Part shown: positions 1 through 7,697 of the stretch, piece by piece | Position numbering within the stretch: the stretch's first letter is position 1 | Layout of the letters: each line of letters begins with the position of its first letter | NCBI GenBank assembly: GCA_001689535.1 | Contig: LUJP01000042.1 | Span: 1-23,506 of the forward strand | From: Bacteroidales bacterium M5 | GTDB taxonomy: Bacteria; Bacteroidota; Bacteroidia; Bacteroidales; Muribaculaceae | DNA: 23,506 nt | Reading direction: 5' to 3' | Notes under the pieces: model-generated | Told to the model about the DNA's origin: nothing | Databases searched by the model: none | Seen by the model: only the letters and a program-made list of their open reading frames with translations | Made by a program: the position numbers and the translations under genes

Positions 1-74
<74 letters not shown>

Positions 75-104
75 GTTGGGCATCCGTTTTTGTCGTTTGC
101 GATG

Positions 105-135
105 CAAAGGTAGGCATTATTTTGTTACTACCAAA
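105..135 (-). promoter_or_regulatory. Bacteroidota-type promoter for tRNA-Gly
   Basis: On the minus strand TTTG (135-132) is followed after exactly 19 bases by TACCTTTG (112-105), a full match to the Bacteroidota TTTG-N19-21-TAnnTTTG promoter pattern. Transcription would start near 98, leaving a leader of about 24 bases before the tRNA 5' end at 74. This is the cleanest promoter in the window and supports the phylum assignment. Confidence 0.75.
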
Positions 136-261
136 CTTTTCAAGCATTTTTTTTCACACAATTTTACAGCAAAAAATATAACATCCATTATCTCAACTAC
201 TTTCCACCGAAAAAAAATTTCACTGAAAAAGCCCCTTTTTCTTTCATTGAATAAATTTGAC

Positions 262-269
262 TAATTTTG
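262..269 (+). promoter_or_regulatory. -7 element of the likely bioA promoter
   Basis: TAATTTTG fits the Bacteroidota -7 consensus TAnnTTTG and lies 33 bases before the chosen bioA start at 303. No good TTTG is seen 19-21 bases upstream, only a T-rich stretch, so the -33 box is weak. The rest of 75-302 is AT-rich, with no convincing gene. A possible 62-codon ORF at 76-264 has no recognisable features and overlaps the tRNA promoter, so I treat it as non-coding. Confidence 0.5.
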
Positions 270-302
270 TATCTGAAATTTTTTCTTCAAAAGTTGAAAA
301 TA

Positions 303-1589
303 ATGTCTCAGAACATTTCTTGTCATGACGCCTGGGACCGCGAGCACCTCTGGCACCCCTACACCTCCACCATCGACCCCCTGCCCACATATAAAGTGGC
401 CTCCGCGCAGGGCACACATATAAAACTTGTGGACGGCACAGAACTCATCGACGGAATGTCGTCATGGTGGGCCGTGATTCATGGCTATAATAATCCTTAT
501 ATAAATGAGGCCGCTCAGAAGCAGCTTTCAAAAATGAGCCACGTGATGTTCGGCGGACTCACCCACGAGCCGGCCATAACCCTCGGTAAAATGCTTCTGC
601 GTCTTGCTCCGCCTTCCATGTATAATATATTTTATGCCGATTCTGGTTCCGTAGCCGTGGAAGTGGCGATGAAGATGGCCGTCCAGGCGGCTGTGGCCCG
701 GAGCGGCGACCACCGCAAGACTAATTTCGTGACAATCCGCCGCGGCTACCATGGCGACACCTGGAACGCCATGAGCGTCTGCGATCCCGTCACCGGCATG
801 CACTCGGCCTTCGGCTCGGCGCTCCCCGTGCGATACTTCGTTGAATCGCCCCGCGTGCCTTTCGACGGCGAGTGGGATCCGGAGGACGTTCAGGAACTTG
901 AGCAGACATTACAGGAACACCACTCGGAGATTGCCGCCCTGATACTCGAACCCGTGGTTCAGGGAGCGGGCGGAATGCGGTTCTATCATCCGCAATATCT
1001 TGTGGAGGCCCGGCGCCTGTGCGACCGCTACGGAGTGCTCCTCATCTTCGACGAAATCGCCACAGGCTTCTGGCGCACCGGCAAATGCTTCGCGTGGGAA
1101 CACGCAGGAGTGCAGCCCGACATAATGTGCGTGGGCAAAGGCCTCACCGGCGGCTACCTCACGATGGGTGCCGTGATGACAACGCGCGATGTCGCCGACA
1201 CCATCTCGCGGGGCGAGGCCGGAGTGATGATGCATGGCCCCACATTCATGGCCAATCCCCTATCCTGCGCCATAGCCATCGCCTCGCTTGAGCTTCTCGA
1301 GCGTCAGGACATGACCTCCCGCATAGCCCATATCGAGCATAAGCTCCGGCAGCTTCTTGCTCCCGCCGCCTCGTTGCCTTCGGTAGCCGAAGTGAGAGTG
1401 CTCGGAGCCATAGGCGTGATCGAGATGAAACAGCCAGTCGACGTAGGGCGCTTTCAGAAACTCTGTGTGGAACAGGGAATCTGGGTACGCCCCTTCGGGC
1501 GCAATGTCTACGTAATGCCTCCTTATGTTATTACCGACGAGGATCTTGACACCCTTTGTACAAGAATGATTGAAATTTTGCCGGAATGA
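303..1589 (+). CDS. bioA: Adenosylmethionine-8-amino-7-oxononanoate aminotransferase
   Basis: BioA transfers an amino group from S-adenosylmethionine to 8-amino-7-oxononanoate (KAPA), giving 7,8-diaminopelargonate (DAPA) in cytosolic biotin synthesis. It is a class III PLP aminotransferase. Visible landmarks are the N-terminal DREHLWHPYTS (12-22), the GYHGDT loop (148-153), the PLP-contacting IFDEIATGFWRTG (Asp250) and the Schiff-base lysine in CVGKGLTGG (Lys279). I chose ATG 303, which gives 428 residues, close to the usual BioA length. An in-frame ATG at 267 would add 12 residues and begin inside the putative -7 promoter box. Its stop overlaps the bioF start (ATGA), so the two are probably co-transcribed and translationally coupled. 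Identity is secure from motifs and context. Confidence 0.95.
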   Translation: MSQNISCHDAWDREHLWHPYTSTIDPLPTYKVASAQGTHIKLVDGTELIDGMSSWWAVIHGYNNPYINEAAQKQLSKMSHVMFGGLTHEPAITLGKMLLRLAPPSMYNIFYADSGSVAVEVAMKMAVQAAVARSGDHRKTNFVTIRRGYHGDTWNAMSVCDPVTGMHSAFGSALPVRYFVESPRVPFDGEWDPEDVQELEQTLQEHHSEIAALILEPVVQGAGGMRFYHPQYLVEARRLCDRYGVLLIFDEIATGFWRTGKCFAWEHAGVQPDIMCVGKGLTGGYLTMGAVMTTRDVADTISRGEAGVMMHGPTFMANPLSCAIAIASLELLERQDMTSRIAHIEHKLRQLLAPAASLPSVAEVRVLGAIGVIEMKQPVDVGRFQKLCVEQGIWVRPFGRNVYVMPPYVITDEDLDTLCTRMIEILPE

Positions 1590-2731
1590 CGCCCTACGAA
1601 CCTTATATAAGCGATCTGGAAGGCCTGAGGGCAAGCCGTAACTTCCGCAGCGTTCCACCCGATGCGCCTGTGGGACTGGTGGATTTCTCAAGCAACGATT
1701 ATCTCGGCCTTGGCGCTGACCCTGAGCTGCAAAATCAGTTCATGGCAGATGCCGCCCGGCGCATGATTCCACTCACCTCGTCGGCTTCGCGCCTTCTTGC
1801 AGGGCGCCAGAAGGAATATGATTACCTTGAACACCTTCTTGCCCGGCTCTATGGGGGTGGGCGCGCGGCGCTGCTCTTCAACAGCGGCTATCATGCCAAC
1901 ACAGGGCTGATTTCCGCCCTCGCTTCAAGGCCACGCACCATGATTCTCGCCGACAAGTTGGTGCATGCCAGCATCATCGACGGCATTATCCTCTCGAAAG
2001 CTCCATTCGAGCGGTTCGTTCACAACTCCGTGGAACGCCTTGAGCGCCTGCTTGGGCGCCATCATGACTCCTGCGACGCAATCATTGTGGCGGTAGAATC
2101 GGTCTACAGCATGGATGGAGACCAGGCTCCACTTGCCGACCTCATCCGCCTCAAGGAACGTTATCCGCGTATGATTCTCTATGTGGACGAAGCCCACGCC
2201 TTCGGATGCTGCGGCCGCGCTGGCCTCGGCCTGTGCCACGACCTCGAAGAGTTCAACAAAGTAGACATTGTGGTAGGCACGTTCGGTAAAGCCGCTGCTT
2301 CGGCCGGTGCGTTCGCCGTAATGGCCCGCCAGCTGCGCGACTACGCCGTAAACCGTTCGCGCAGTTTCATTTTCTCAACCTCGCTGCCGCCCCTCAACAT
2401 AGCCTGGACATCGTTTATTGTCGAACGTCTTGCTTCCATGACCCCGCGGCGCGAAGCGCTCCACTCTCTTGCCGGGCGGCTTAACGCAGGGTTGAAAGAG
2501 GCCGGACTGCCTACGCCAGACTACCCCGGACACATCTGCCCGCTTATTGTAGGGTCGGCGGAACGCGCTCTTTCGCTATCGTCAGCACTGGCAGATGAGG
2601 GGCTGAAAATTCTTCCCATCCGCACCCCCACCGTGCCACCCGGCACCGAACGGCTCCGCATAAGCCTTTCGGCTGCTATAAACCCAAGCGATGTCGACCG
2701 CCTCGTGTCGGCACTCCGACGCATGATATGA
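1586..2731 (+). CDS. bioF: 8-amino-7-oxononanoate synthase
   Basis: BioF is a PLP-dependent alpha-oxoamine synthase that condenses a pimeloyl thioester with alanine to give 8-amino-7-oxononanoate, the substrate of BioA. The 381-residue length is typical. Visible motifs are FSSNDYLGL (34-42), a GYHANTG segment near 101, the PLP-contacting DEAHAFG (201-207) and the Schiff-base lysine in VGTFGKAAASAG (Lys235). Other alpha-oxoamine synthases (2-amino-3-ketobutyrate CoA ligase, serine palmitoyltransferase) share this fold, but placement between bioA and the BioG-BioC gene decides the call. It overlaps bioA by four bases at its start and the next gene by four bases at its end, giving tight coupling. 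Confidence 0.93.
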   Translation: MTPYEPYISDLEGLRASRNFRSVPPDAPVGLVDFSSNDYLGLGADPELQNQFMADAARRMIPLTSSASRLLAGRQKEYDYLEHLLARLYGGGRAALLFNSGYHANTGLISALASRPRTMILADKLVHASIIDGIILSKAPFERFVHNSVERLERLLGRHHDSCDAIIVAVESVYSMDGDQAPLADLIRLKERYPRMILYVDEAHAFGCCGRAGLGLCHDLEEFNKVDIVVGTFGKAAASAGAFAVMARQLRDYAVNRSRSFIFSTSLPPLNIAWTSFIVERLASMTPRREALHSLAGRLNAGLKEAGLPTPDYPGHICPLIVGSAERALSLSSALADEGLKILPIRTPTVPPGTERLRISLSAAINPSDVDRLVSALRRMI

Positions 2732-4086
2732 AACTCGAGTACCTATCCCATAAAAACTCTCCGCGGCTGCTGCTTGTCTTTTCAGGCTGGGCCTCCGACG
2801 CGTCATTCTTCACCGGAGTCCTTCCGCCCGCGGGTTACGACTTTGCCGTGGCAGCCGACTACCGCACCCCGGCATCGGCAGCACAGACGGCCTGTATCGC
2901 CGGCTATTCCGAAGTATGCGTCGTTGCATGGTCTTTCGGTGTTCCGGCAGCCAACCGTTTCATGCTCGACAATCCGCATATCCGTTTCACCCTCCGTGTG
3001 GCCGTTAACGGCACGCTCGCTCCTGTGGACAATCTCCTTGGCATTCCCGAAGAGATATTCCACGGAACGCTTGACCGCCTCGACACCCGCAATCTCTCAA
3101 AATTCATCCGCCGGGAGGCCGGTTCCGCCACAGCCGCGGGTTCATTGCCTCCCGCAGATTCCTTCGACATCGATAGCCTGAAAGACGAGCTGAAAGCCAT
3201 CGCCGCATTGCCGCATAGCGAGAGTCCATCCACCCTCTGGGACCGCGTGATTATCAGCTCCCGCGACGCCATAATTCCACCTGACAACCAGCGTCGATTC
3301 TGGAGCGCTCATCCCGACGTTCAGGAAATCGACGCGCCACACCTTCCGGATTTCAGCCGTCTCATTCCCTCCCTGCTGTGTGATAAAGAGCTTGTGTCAC
3401 GACGCTTTTCCGACAGTGCGGCCACTTACGACGCCCATGCCGGAGCGCAGCGTGAAATCGCCCTGCAACTCGCCGGATTATGGCGTTCCCATCAGCCCGT
3501 AAAAACTCTACCTGTCCTTGAAATCGGACCGGGCACCGGGCTGCTTACCACCGAGATATCCAGCTTCGCGCCTAATGAAAACATCGAGCTATGGGACCTT
3601 TCCGAGATTCCCGATTCATTACCCGGGTGCAAAACGAGATGCGATGCTGAATCAGCTATCGCCCAGGTTCCCGCCGATCATTTCGGCTCAATACTTTCAG
3701 CCTCCACCATACAGTGGTTCAACTCTCCGGCCGCCTTTCTGAGAAACGCCTGCAATGCTCTCGCCCCCGGGGGGCTTCTGGCGGTATCCACATTCACGCC
3801 CGACAACTTCCGGGAGCTACGCCCATTCCTTAAAAACTCGCCGCACTACACTTCCACCGGTACCATCCGCGCTTTCCTTCCCAGCGGGCTAGAAATTCTT
3901 GAACTCCGGGATGAAGCAATCACAATCACTTTCCCCTCGACTCTACACCTGCTGCGACACATTAAATACACAGGCGTAAACGCCATGCATGCAGGCGATA
4001 GCGCCACAGCCCGCGCCATCATGTCGGCCGGTATCACCACTCTCACATACACACCTCTGTACCTCGTTGCCCGAAAAGAAATTTAA
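2728..4086 (+). CDS. Fused BioG-BioC: pimeloyl-ACP methyl ester esterase / malonyl-ACP methyltransferase
   Basis: This 452-residue protein joins two steps of pimelate synthesis. Residues 1 to about 218 look like BioG, an alpha/beta hydrolase that removes the methyl ester from pimeloyl-ACP. LLVFSGWASDASFF lies near the N-terminus, the nucleophile Ser69 is in VAWSFG, and Asp180 (SSRDAIIPP) and His205 (DAPHLPDF) complete a plausible triad. From about 221 the sequence is BioC, the SAM-dependent enzyme that methylates malonyl-ACP to start the pathway. It shows RRFSDSAATYDAHAGAQ, the SAM-binding VLEIGPGTGLL (263-273) and a later ALAPGGLLAVSTF segment. The reading frame is open through the junction. 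The start overlaps the bioF stop (ATGA). The gene thus supplies both entry and exit enzymes of pimeloyl-ACP synthesis. bioB and bioD are absent from this run. Confidence 0.9.
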   Translation: MKLEYLSHKNSPRLLLVFSGWASDASFFTGVLPPAGYDFAVAADYRTPASAAQTACIAGYSEVCVVAWSFGVPAANRFMLDNPHIRFTLRVAVNGTLAPVDNLLGIPEEIFHGTLDRLDTRNLSKFIRREAGSATAAGSLPPADSFDIDSLKDELKAIAALPHSESPSTLWDRVIISSRDAIIPPDNQRRFWSAHPDVQEIDAPHLPDFSRLIPSLLCDKELVSRRFSDSAATYDAHAGAQREIALQLAGLWRSHQPVKTLPVLEIGPGTGLLTTEISSFAPNENIELWDLSEIPDSLPGCKTRCDAESAIAQVPADHFGSILSASTIQWFNSPAAFLRNACNALAPGGLLAVSTFTPDNFRELRPFLKNSPHYTSTGTIRAFLPSGLEILELRDEAITITFPSTLHLLRHIKYTGVNAMHAGDSATARAIMSAGITTLTYTPLYLVARKEI

Positions 4087-4117
4087 GCTATCATACATCA
4101 TTAACCAATCATCCACT

Positions 4118-4906
4118 ATGTCTACACGACATTTTTTATTAGGAGCGCTTTTCTCCGCTCTCTTCTTCGGGGCTTCTGCCCAGGAAACCCAGTGGAAACT
4201 CGACTGGATGGACGACTTCAATGGTCCGGAACTCGACACGACGGTATGGAGCCCCATCAAACGCGGTGCGGCCGACTGGAACAACACCATGAAAGACGAA
4301 CCGCGCCTGTTTGAGTTCCGCGACGGATGCATCGTACTCAAAGGCATGCTGTCAAACGACCAAAAAGCCGACACTCTGCCCTACGTGACCGGAGGTATCT
4401 ACACTCTCGACAAAAAAGCATTCCAGCCCGGCAAATTTGAGATCAAAGCCCGTCTGCACGGAACAAAAGGCGCTTGGCCCGCTATTTGGCTGAAGCCTTT
4501 CGAGCACAAGAAATACCGCTGGCCGATGGGAGGCGAGATAGACATAATGGAACGCCTCAACAACAACCATATAGTCTATCAAACCGTCCACTCCAACTAT
4601 ACCCATCACAAAGGCAATACCAAGAATCCTCCATCCGGCGCCACATTCCCTATCGACCGCGAAGGATGGAACGTCTACGGCGTGGAGATACACCCCGACA
4701 AAATCCAGTTCTTCATCAACGGCAAGCCCACCTTGACCTACCCCAAGGTCAACGATGGCGCCGACGGCCAGTTCCCGTTCTACATACCCCAGTTCCTCCT
4801 TATCGACATGCAGCTCGGCGGTGCCTGGGTAGGCGACGTTGACATCAACGATCTGCCCGTAGAGATGGAAGTAGACTGGGTGAAACACTACACTCCTGTA
4901 AAATAG
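4118..4906 (+). CDS. Secreted glycoside hydrolase family 16 (first of tandem pair)
   Basis: A 262-residue GH16 beta-glucanase-like enzyme. The catalytic motif is GGEIDIMERL with nucleophile Glu140, helper Asp142 and acid/base Glu145, the standard GH16 E-x-D-x-x-E arrangement. KGAWPAIW (118-124) and the C-terminal EVDWVKHY strand also fit laminarinase-like members. Residues 1-22 (MSTRHFLLGALFSALFFGAS, then AQ) form a Sec signal peptide with no lipobox cysteine, so the product is periplasmic or secreted. I chose ATG 4118 because it begins the signal peptide; in-frame upstream codons back to 3989 overlap bioGC. The gap to bioGC is only 31 bases. Beta-1,3- or mixed-linkage glucan is the family-based substrate guess. 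No SusC/SusD pair or sugar regulator is nearby, so the real target is open. Confidence 0.9.
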   Translation: MSTRHFLLGALFSALFFGASAQETQWKLDWMDDFNGPELDTTVWSPIKRGAADWNNTMKDEPRLFEFRDGCIVLKGMLSNDQKADTLPYVTGGIYTLDKKAFQPGKFEIKARLHGTKGAWPAIWLKPFEHKKYRWPMGGEIDIMERLNNNHIVYQTVHSNYTHHKGNTKNPPSGATFPIDREGWNVYGVEIHPDKIQFFINGKPTLTYPKVNDGADGQFPFYIPQFLLIDMQLGGAWVGDVDINDLPVEMEVDWVKHYTPVK

Positions 4907-4967
4907 ACCGATGCAAGCGAATCATACAGTCAATATTTAAGCCATATACATCCGAAACACAACGATT

Positions 4968-5036
4968 ATGCGACTTTTATTCACCTTAAGACTGTTTACA
5001 TTCGCATCCACCGCCCTAACCAACCTGACAAAATGA
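4968..5036 (+). CDS. Possible 22-codon coupled leader ORF
   Basis: ATG at 4968 opens 22 codons (MRLLFTLRLFTFASTALTNL, then Thr-Lys) and stops at TGA 5034-5036, which overlaps the ATG of the second GH16 gene at 5033 in an ATGA junction. The peptide is basic at its start and hydrophobic, like a signal peptide. It could be a translated leader that couples ribosomes to the next gene, a relic of a signal sequence from the tandem duplication, or chance. TACATTCG at 4997-5004 is one base off a -7 box, and if it is a promoter this ORF is not in the transcript. No family is recognised. Confidence 0.25.
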   Translation: MRLLFTLRLFTFASTALTNLTK

Positions 5037-5851
5037 AATTCTCTGCAATTTTAACTGCGGCATCAGTTCTCGCTTCAGTATCCGTTAATGCAGTAGCCGA
5101 AACTCCGGCAGCCCTTCAGCCGACACCTTCCACACACTGGGTACTCGACTGGCAGGACACATTCGACTCCCCGGAAATCGACTGGAGTGTATGGTCAAAA
5201 ATTCCTCGCGGAAAAGCCAACTGGAACGACACCATGTCGCCAGCTGACTCCCTATATGAAATCCGCGACGGAATCCTCATTCTTCACGGAATAGTAAACC
5301 CCGACACCGTGTCAGACCCGTCGCCCTATCTGACCGGTGGACTGTGGACGCGCGGCAAAAAGGAATTCCAACCGGGCCGCTTCGAGGTCCGCGCGCGTCT
5401 CCATGCAGCAAAAGGATCCTGGCCCGCTATATGGATGCTCCCCTTCGATGAGACCAAGCATCCCTACCCCCACGGTGGCGAAATAGATCTCATCGAGCGT
5501 CTCAACCACGATGATTTCGTGTATCAGACCGTGCATTCTCCATTCACCCTCACAGAAGGACGACCCGACGAGCCCGTGCACTATACCACGGCCAAAATCG
5601 ACACCGAAGGCTGGAATGTATTTGCCGTGGAGCTTCATCCTGAGAGCGTGGAGTTCTTTGTAAATGGCGTGCATACACACACCTATCCTATGGTTAACGG
5701 CGGGGCCGAAGAGCAGTTTCCATATTACGTGCCTCAACACCTTCTTATCGACATGCAGCTCGGAGGCTCATGGGTAGGCCCCGTGGATCCCTCTCAGCTT
5801 CCCGTAATCATGGAGATTGACTGGGTGAAACATTACATACCGGCAAAATAA
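5033..5851 (+). CDS. Secreted glycoside hydrolase family 16 (second of tandem pair)
   Basis: A 272-residue paralogue of the gene immediately upstream. Catalytic residues are Glu150, Asp152 and Glu155 in GGEIDLIERL, and KGSWPAIW, LLIDMQLGGSWVG and IDWVKHY match the first copy nearly residue for residue. The two proteins look more than half identical over the catalytic domain, so this is a tandem duplication. The N-terminus (MKFSAILTAASVLASVSVNA) is a Sec signal peptide ending near VAE, followed by a short Pro/Thr-rich linker absent from the first copy. Loop segments after the catalytic strand, around 165-190, differ most, which hints at altered substrate binding. It overlaps the 22-codon ORF by four bases and is followed by a weak hairpin and T-run at 5854-5881. 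Confidence 0.9.
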   Translation: MKFSAILTAASVLASVSVNAVAETPAALQPTPSTHWVLDWQDTFDSPEIDWSVWSKIPRGKANWNDTMSPADSLYEIRDGILILHGIVNPDTVSDPSPYLTGGLWTRGKKEFQPGRFEVRARLHAAKGSWPAIWMLPFDETKHPYPHGGEIDLIERLNHDDFVYQTVHSPFTLTEGRPDEPVHYTTAKIDTEGWNVFAVELHPESVEFFVNGVHTHTYPMVNGGAEEQFPYYVPQHLLIDMQLGGSWVGPVDPSQLPVIMEIDWVKHYIPAK

Positions 5852-5853
5852 AC

Positions 5854-5881
5854 GTCCTGACCGGAAAGGACAGCCTTTTTT
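5854..5881 (+). terminator. Weak candidate terminator after the GH16 pair
   Basis: GTCCT (5854-5858) can pair with AGGAC (5867-5871) around an eight-base loop, followed four bases later by a run of six T at 5876-5881. The stem is only five pairs, so termination is uncertain, but its place just past the stop codon is right. The remaining sequence to 6046 holds no recognised gene or exact TAnnTTTG box. Confidence 0.35.
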
Positions 5882-6046
5882 ACGCGCGGCATCGGTAGCT
5901 GACAAGCACCTGTGCCGCATTGTTTTATGATAAGTACACCTCCGCCGGGAAAACAATCAGGCGTCAAACGATGTTTAACATTCAAATGCCTGGCTCCCCA
6001 CTCATCTGCGGGATTTCAGGCAATAACGTTTCAACTCCGTATCGCT

Positions 6047-6703
6047 TTGGTTATAAACATAAGTCACATCACACGACGTTTGCTTACCCTGCTGGCGGTC
6101 TGCGCCGGCAGTCTAAACGGATTGCAGGCGCAGCCGGAAAATTGCCTCGACTGTGACGACTGCCTGCCACGCTTCGCCATAAAAACCAATCTGGTTCATG
6201 ACGCCCTCGTCACGCCCGACCTTGGAGCCGAGATTTCTCTGGCCCGCAGATTTTCCATAAACGTCGAAGGAGTCTATGCCTGGTGGAGCCGAAAGCAGTC
6301 AAACCGCTATTGGCGTATACGTGGAGCGTGGCTCGAATTCCGGCTATGGTTAGGCCAGGCAGCCTCTCATAGGGCGCTTACCGGCCATCACATCGGAATT
6401 TACGGTTCAGGACATGATTACGACTTCGAGTTCGGCCGACGCGGGTGGCAGTCGCCCCACGCCACCTACGGCCTTGGCCTGAGTTACGGCTACTCCATTC
6501 CGATAGCCGACCGTCTCAATCTCGACCTCGGACTCAAAGTTGGCTATTCCGCAGGCCATCTTATAAAATACCGCCCGGAATGCGGCTCCTATGTATGTTC
6601 TTCACGGTCTTTCAATCGATATTTCGGACTCACAGGCCTCGAAGTCACCCTCGTCTGGTTTCCGGGAAGAGGCCGAACAAACCGTCCCGATTTCAACCTA
6701 TGA
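6047..6703 (+). CDS. DUF3575 family outer-membrane protein of a fimbrillin locus
   Basis: The mature region matches DUF3575 proteins, small predicted outer-membrane barrels of unknown function that accompany Bacteroidota fimbrillin genes. Signature segments are AIKTNLVHDALVTPDLGAEI, RFSINVEGVYAWW, the GHHIGIYGSGHDYDF region and the terminal LTGLEVTLVWFPG, with alternating hydrophobic strands. No in-frame ATG lies near the signal peptide. The TTG at 6047 gives MVINISHITRRLLTLLAVCA and a cleavage site after LQA (residue 28), making 218 residues. ATGs at 5912 or 5927 would add about 40 residues that look like translated intergenic DNA. Just after the cleavage site is Cys33, Cys36 and Cys39 in a CxxCxxC pattern. 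The stop overlaps the next gene (ATGA). Family call is fairly sure; start and function are not. Confidence 0.72.
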   Translation: MVINISHITRRLLTLLAVCAGSLNGLQAQPENCLDCDDCLPRFAIKTNLVHDALVTPDLGAEISLARRFSINVEGVYAWWSRKQSNRYWRIRGAWLEFRLWLGQAASHRALTGHHIGIYGSGHDYDFEFGRRGWQSPHATYGLGLSYGYSIPIADRLNLDLGLKVGYSAGHLIKYRPECGSYVCSSRSFNRYFGLTGLEVTLVWFPGRGRTNRPDFNL

Positions 6704-7650
6704 CGAAAAATCTTCCATATATAACGTTCCTTCTCATCCTTGTCTTGGCCGCCTCCGCTTGTTCACACAAGGAAATCCTCTGTCCTCCCTCCGAAAACCG
6801 GCAGATAACCGTGCTTTTCGACTGGAGCAATACCTCAGGGGCGGCTCCCGAAGGAATGACACTTTACTTTTTTCCGGCAGGCAGCCACGAAAAAATCTGG
6901 CGTTACGATATTTCCGGACCCGACGGCGGACCCGTGGAACTTCCCACAGGAAACTATCGCATGGTAGCCTTCAACAGCGACCTCCCCGGCATAGAAATAT
7001 CGGGCAAGGACTCTTATTCCGAAATATCTGCCAACGCCCGTCGCACCTCCGCAGGCGATTATATTTCGTCAACCGGCATGTTCTACGGAACTACCGTAAA
7101 CAGGCTTGAGGTCACTCCATGCGGAGTGAGATACAGCGACCATAATGGTGAAACCAAGGAATGCGGCCAAAGTGTGGTAAAGTGTTGTCCCGATTCACTT
7201 TCCACTATTTTCACAGTCATATTTAAAAAGGTGGGCGGACTGGAACAGGCTGTTTCGGCCACAGCTGTTATTCACGGTGTGGCGGCCGGAATAAAAATCG
7301 CCGACCGTATGCCCCGGGACGTCGGAGCCAATCTTCCCTCACGGTTGTCGATAAATACCGCCGATTGTGAAATGGCCTCGGTATCATCGGCTTTTTTCCC
7401 TGCCGGAAGCAATCCTGTGACTATTCAGCTGGCGGTCACCTGCCGGGATGGCAAAACGTATTCCCGCGAATTCGATATTACCGAGCAAATAATGAACTCT
7501 CCCTCAAAACACAACGTTATAATTATACTTGAAAGCATCAATATTCCTGACGGCACACCCTCATCACCCGGCGACGAAGTGGGTGGCATAGATGTAGGCG
7601 TGGACGGATGGAGTAATATTGAAATTGACATCGGGGTCACACTCCCCTGA
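6700..7650 (+). CDS. DUF5119-like fimbrial-locus lipoprotein
   Basis: A 316-residue exported lipoprotein. The N-terminus (MTKNLPYITFLLILVLAASA, Cys21) is a lipoprotein signal peptide. The body resembles DUF5119 proteins, which sit in Bacteroidota fimbrillin loci and are compared with FimB/Mfa2 anchor subunits: an early VLFDWSN, then GMTLYFFPAG, a LPTGNYRMVAFNSD strand and a closing DGWSNIEIDI strand. Their role is thought to be surface anchoring or assembly of pili, but no activity has been shown from this sequence. I chose ATG 6700, which overlaps the DUF3575 stop by four bases and starts the signal peptide. In-frame sequence upstream to 6445 is a shadow of the DUF3575 gene. An FimB/Mfa2 label is the main alternative. 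Confidence 0.7.
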   Translation: MTKNLPYITFLLILVLAASACSHKEILCPPSENRQITVLFDWSNTSGAAPEGMTLYFFPAGSHEKIWRYDISGPDGGPVELPTGNYRMVAFNSDLPGIEISGKDSYSEISANARRTSAGDYISSTGMFYGTTVNRLEVTPCGVRYSDHNGETKECGQSVVKCCPDSLSTIFTVIFKKVGGLEQAVSATAVIHGVAAGIKIADRMPRDVGANLPSRLSINTADCEMASVSSAFFPAGSNPVTIQLAVTCRDGKTYSREFDITEQIMNSPSKHNVIIILESINIPDGTPSSPGDEVGGIDVGVDGWSNIEIDIGVTLP

Positions 7651-7697
7651 AACGTTCTATTTTACACATTTTCATACCTAAAAACTCACAACACAAT

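Noticed and set aside
76..264. 62-codon open frame between the tRNA and bioA
   Set aside because: AT-rich, Lys/Phe/Ser-rich translation overlapping the minus-strand tRNA promoter; no protein features.
267..302. Twelve-codon N-terminal extension of BioA
   Set aside because: It would begin inside the -7 promoter box, and the 428-residue form from 303 matches the family.
3989..4117. N-terminal extension of the first GH16 protein
   Set aside because: It overlaps the end of bioGC and would bury the signal peptide; the start at 4118 gives a proper export signal.
5920..6156. 78-codon ORF upstream of the DUF3575 gene
   Set aside because: Out of frame with the DUF3575 gene, no domain or signal, and overlaps its signal peptide region.
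6445..6699. N-terminal extension of the DUF5119 lipoprotein
   Set aside because: It is an out-of-frame reading of the DUF3575 gene; the lipoprotein signal starts at 6700 in an ATGA overlap.
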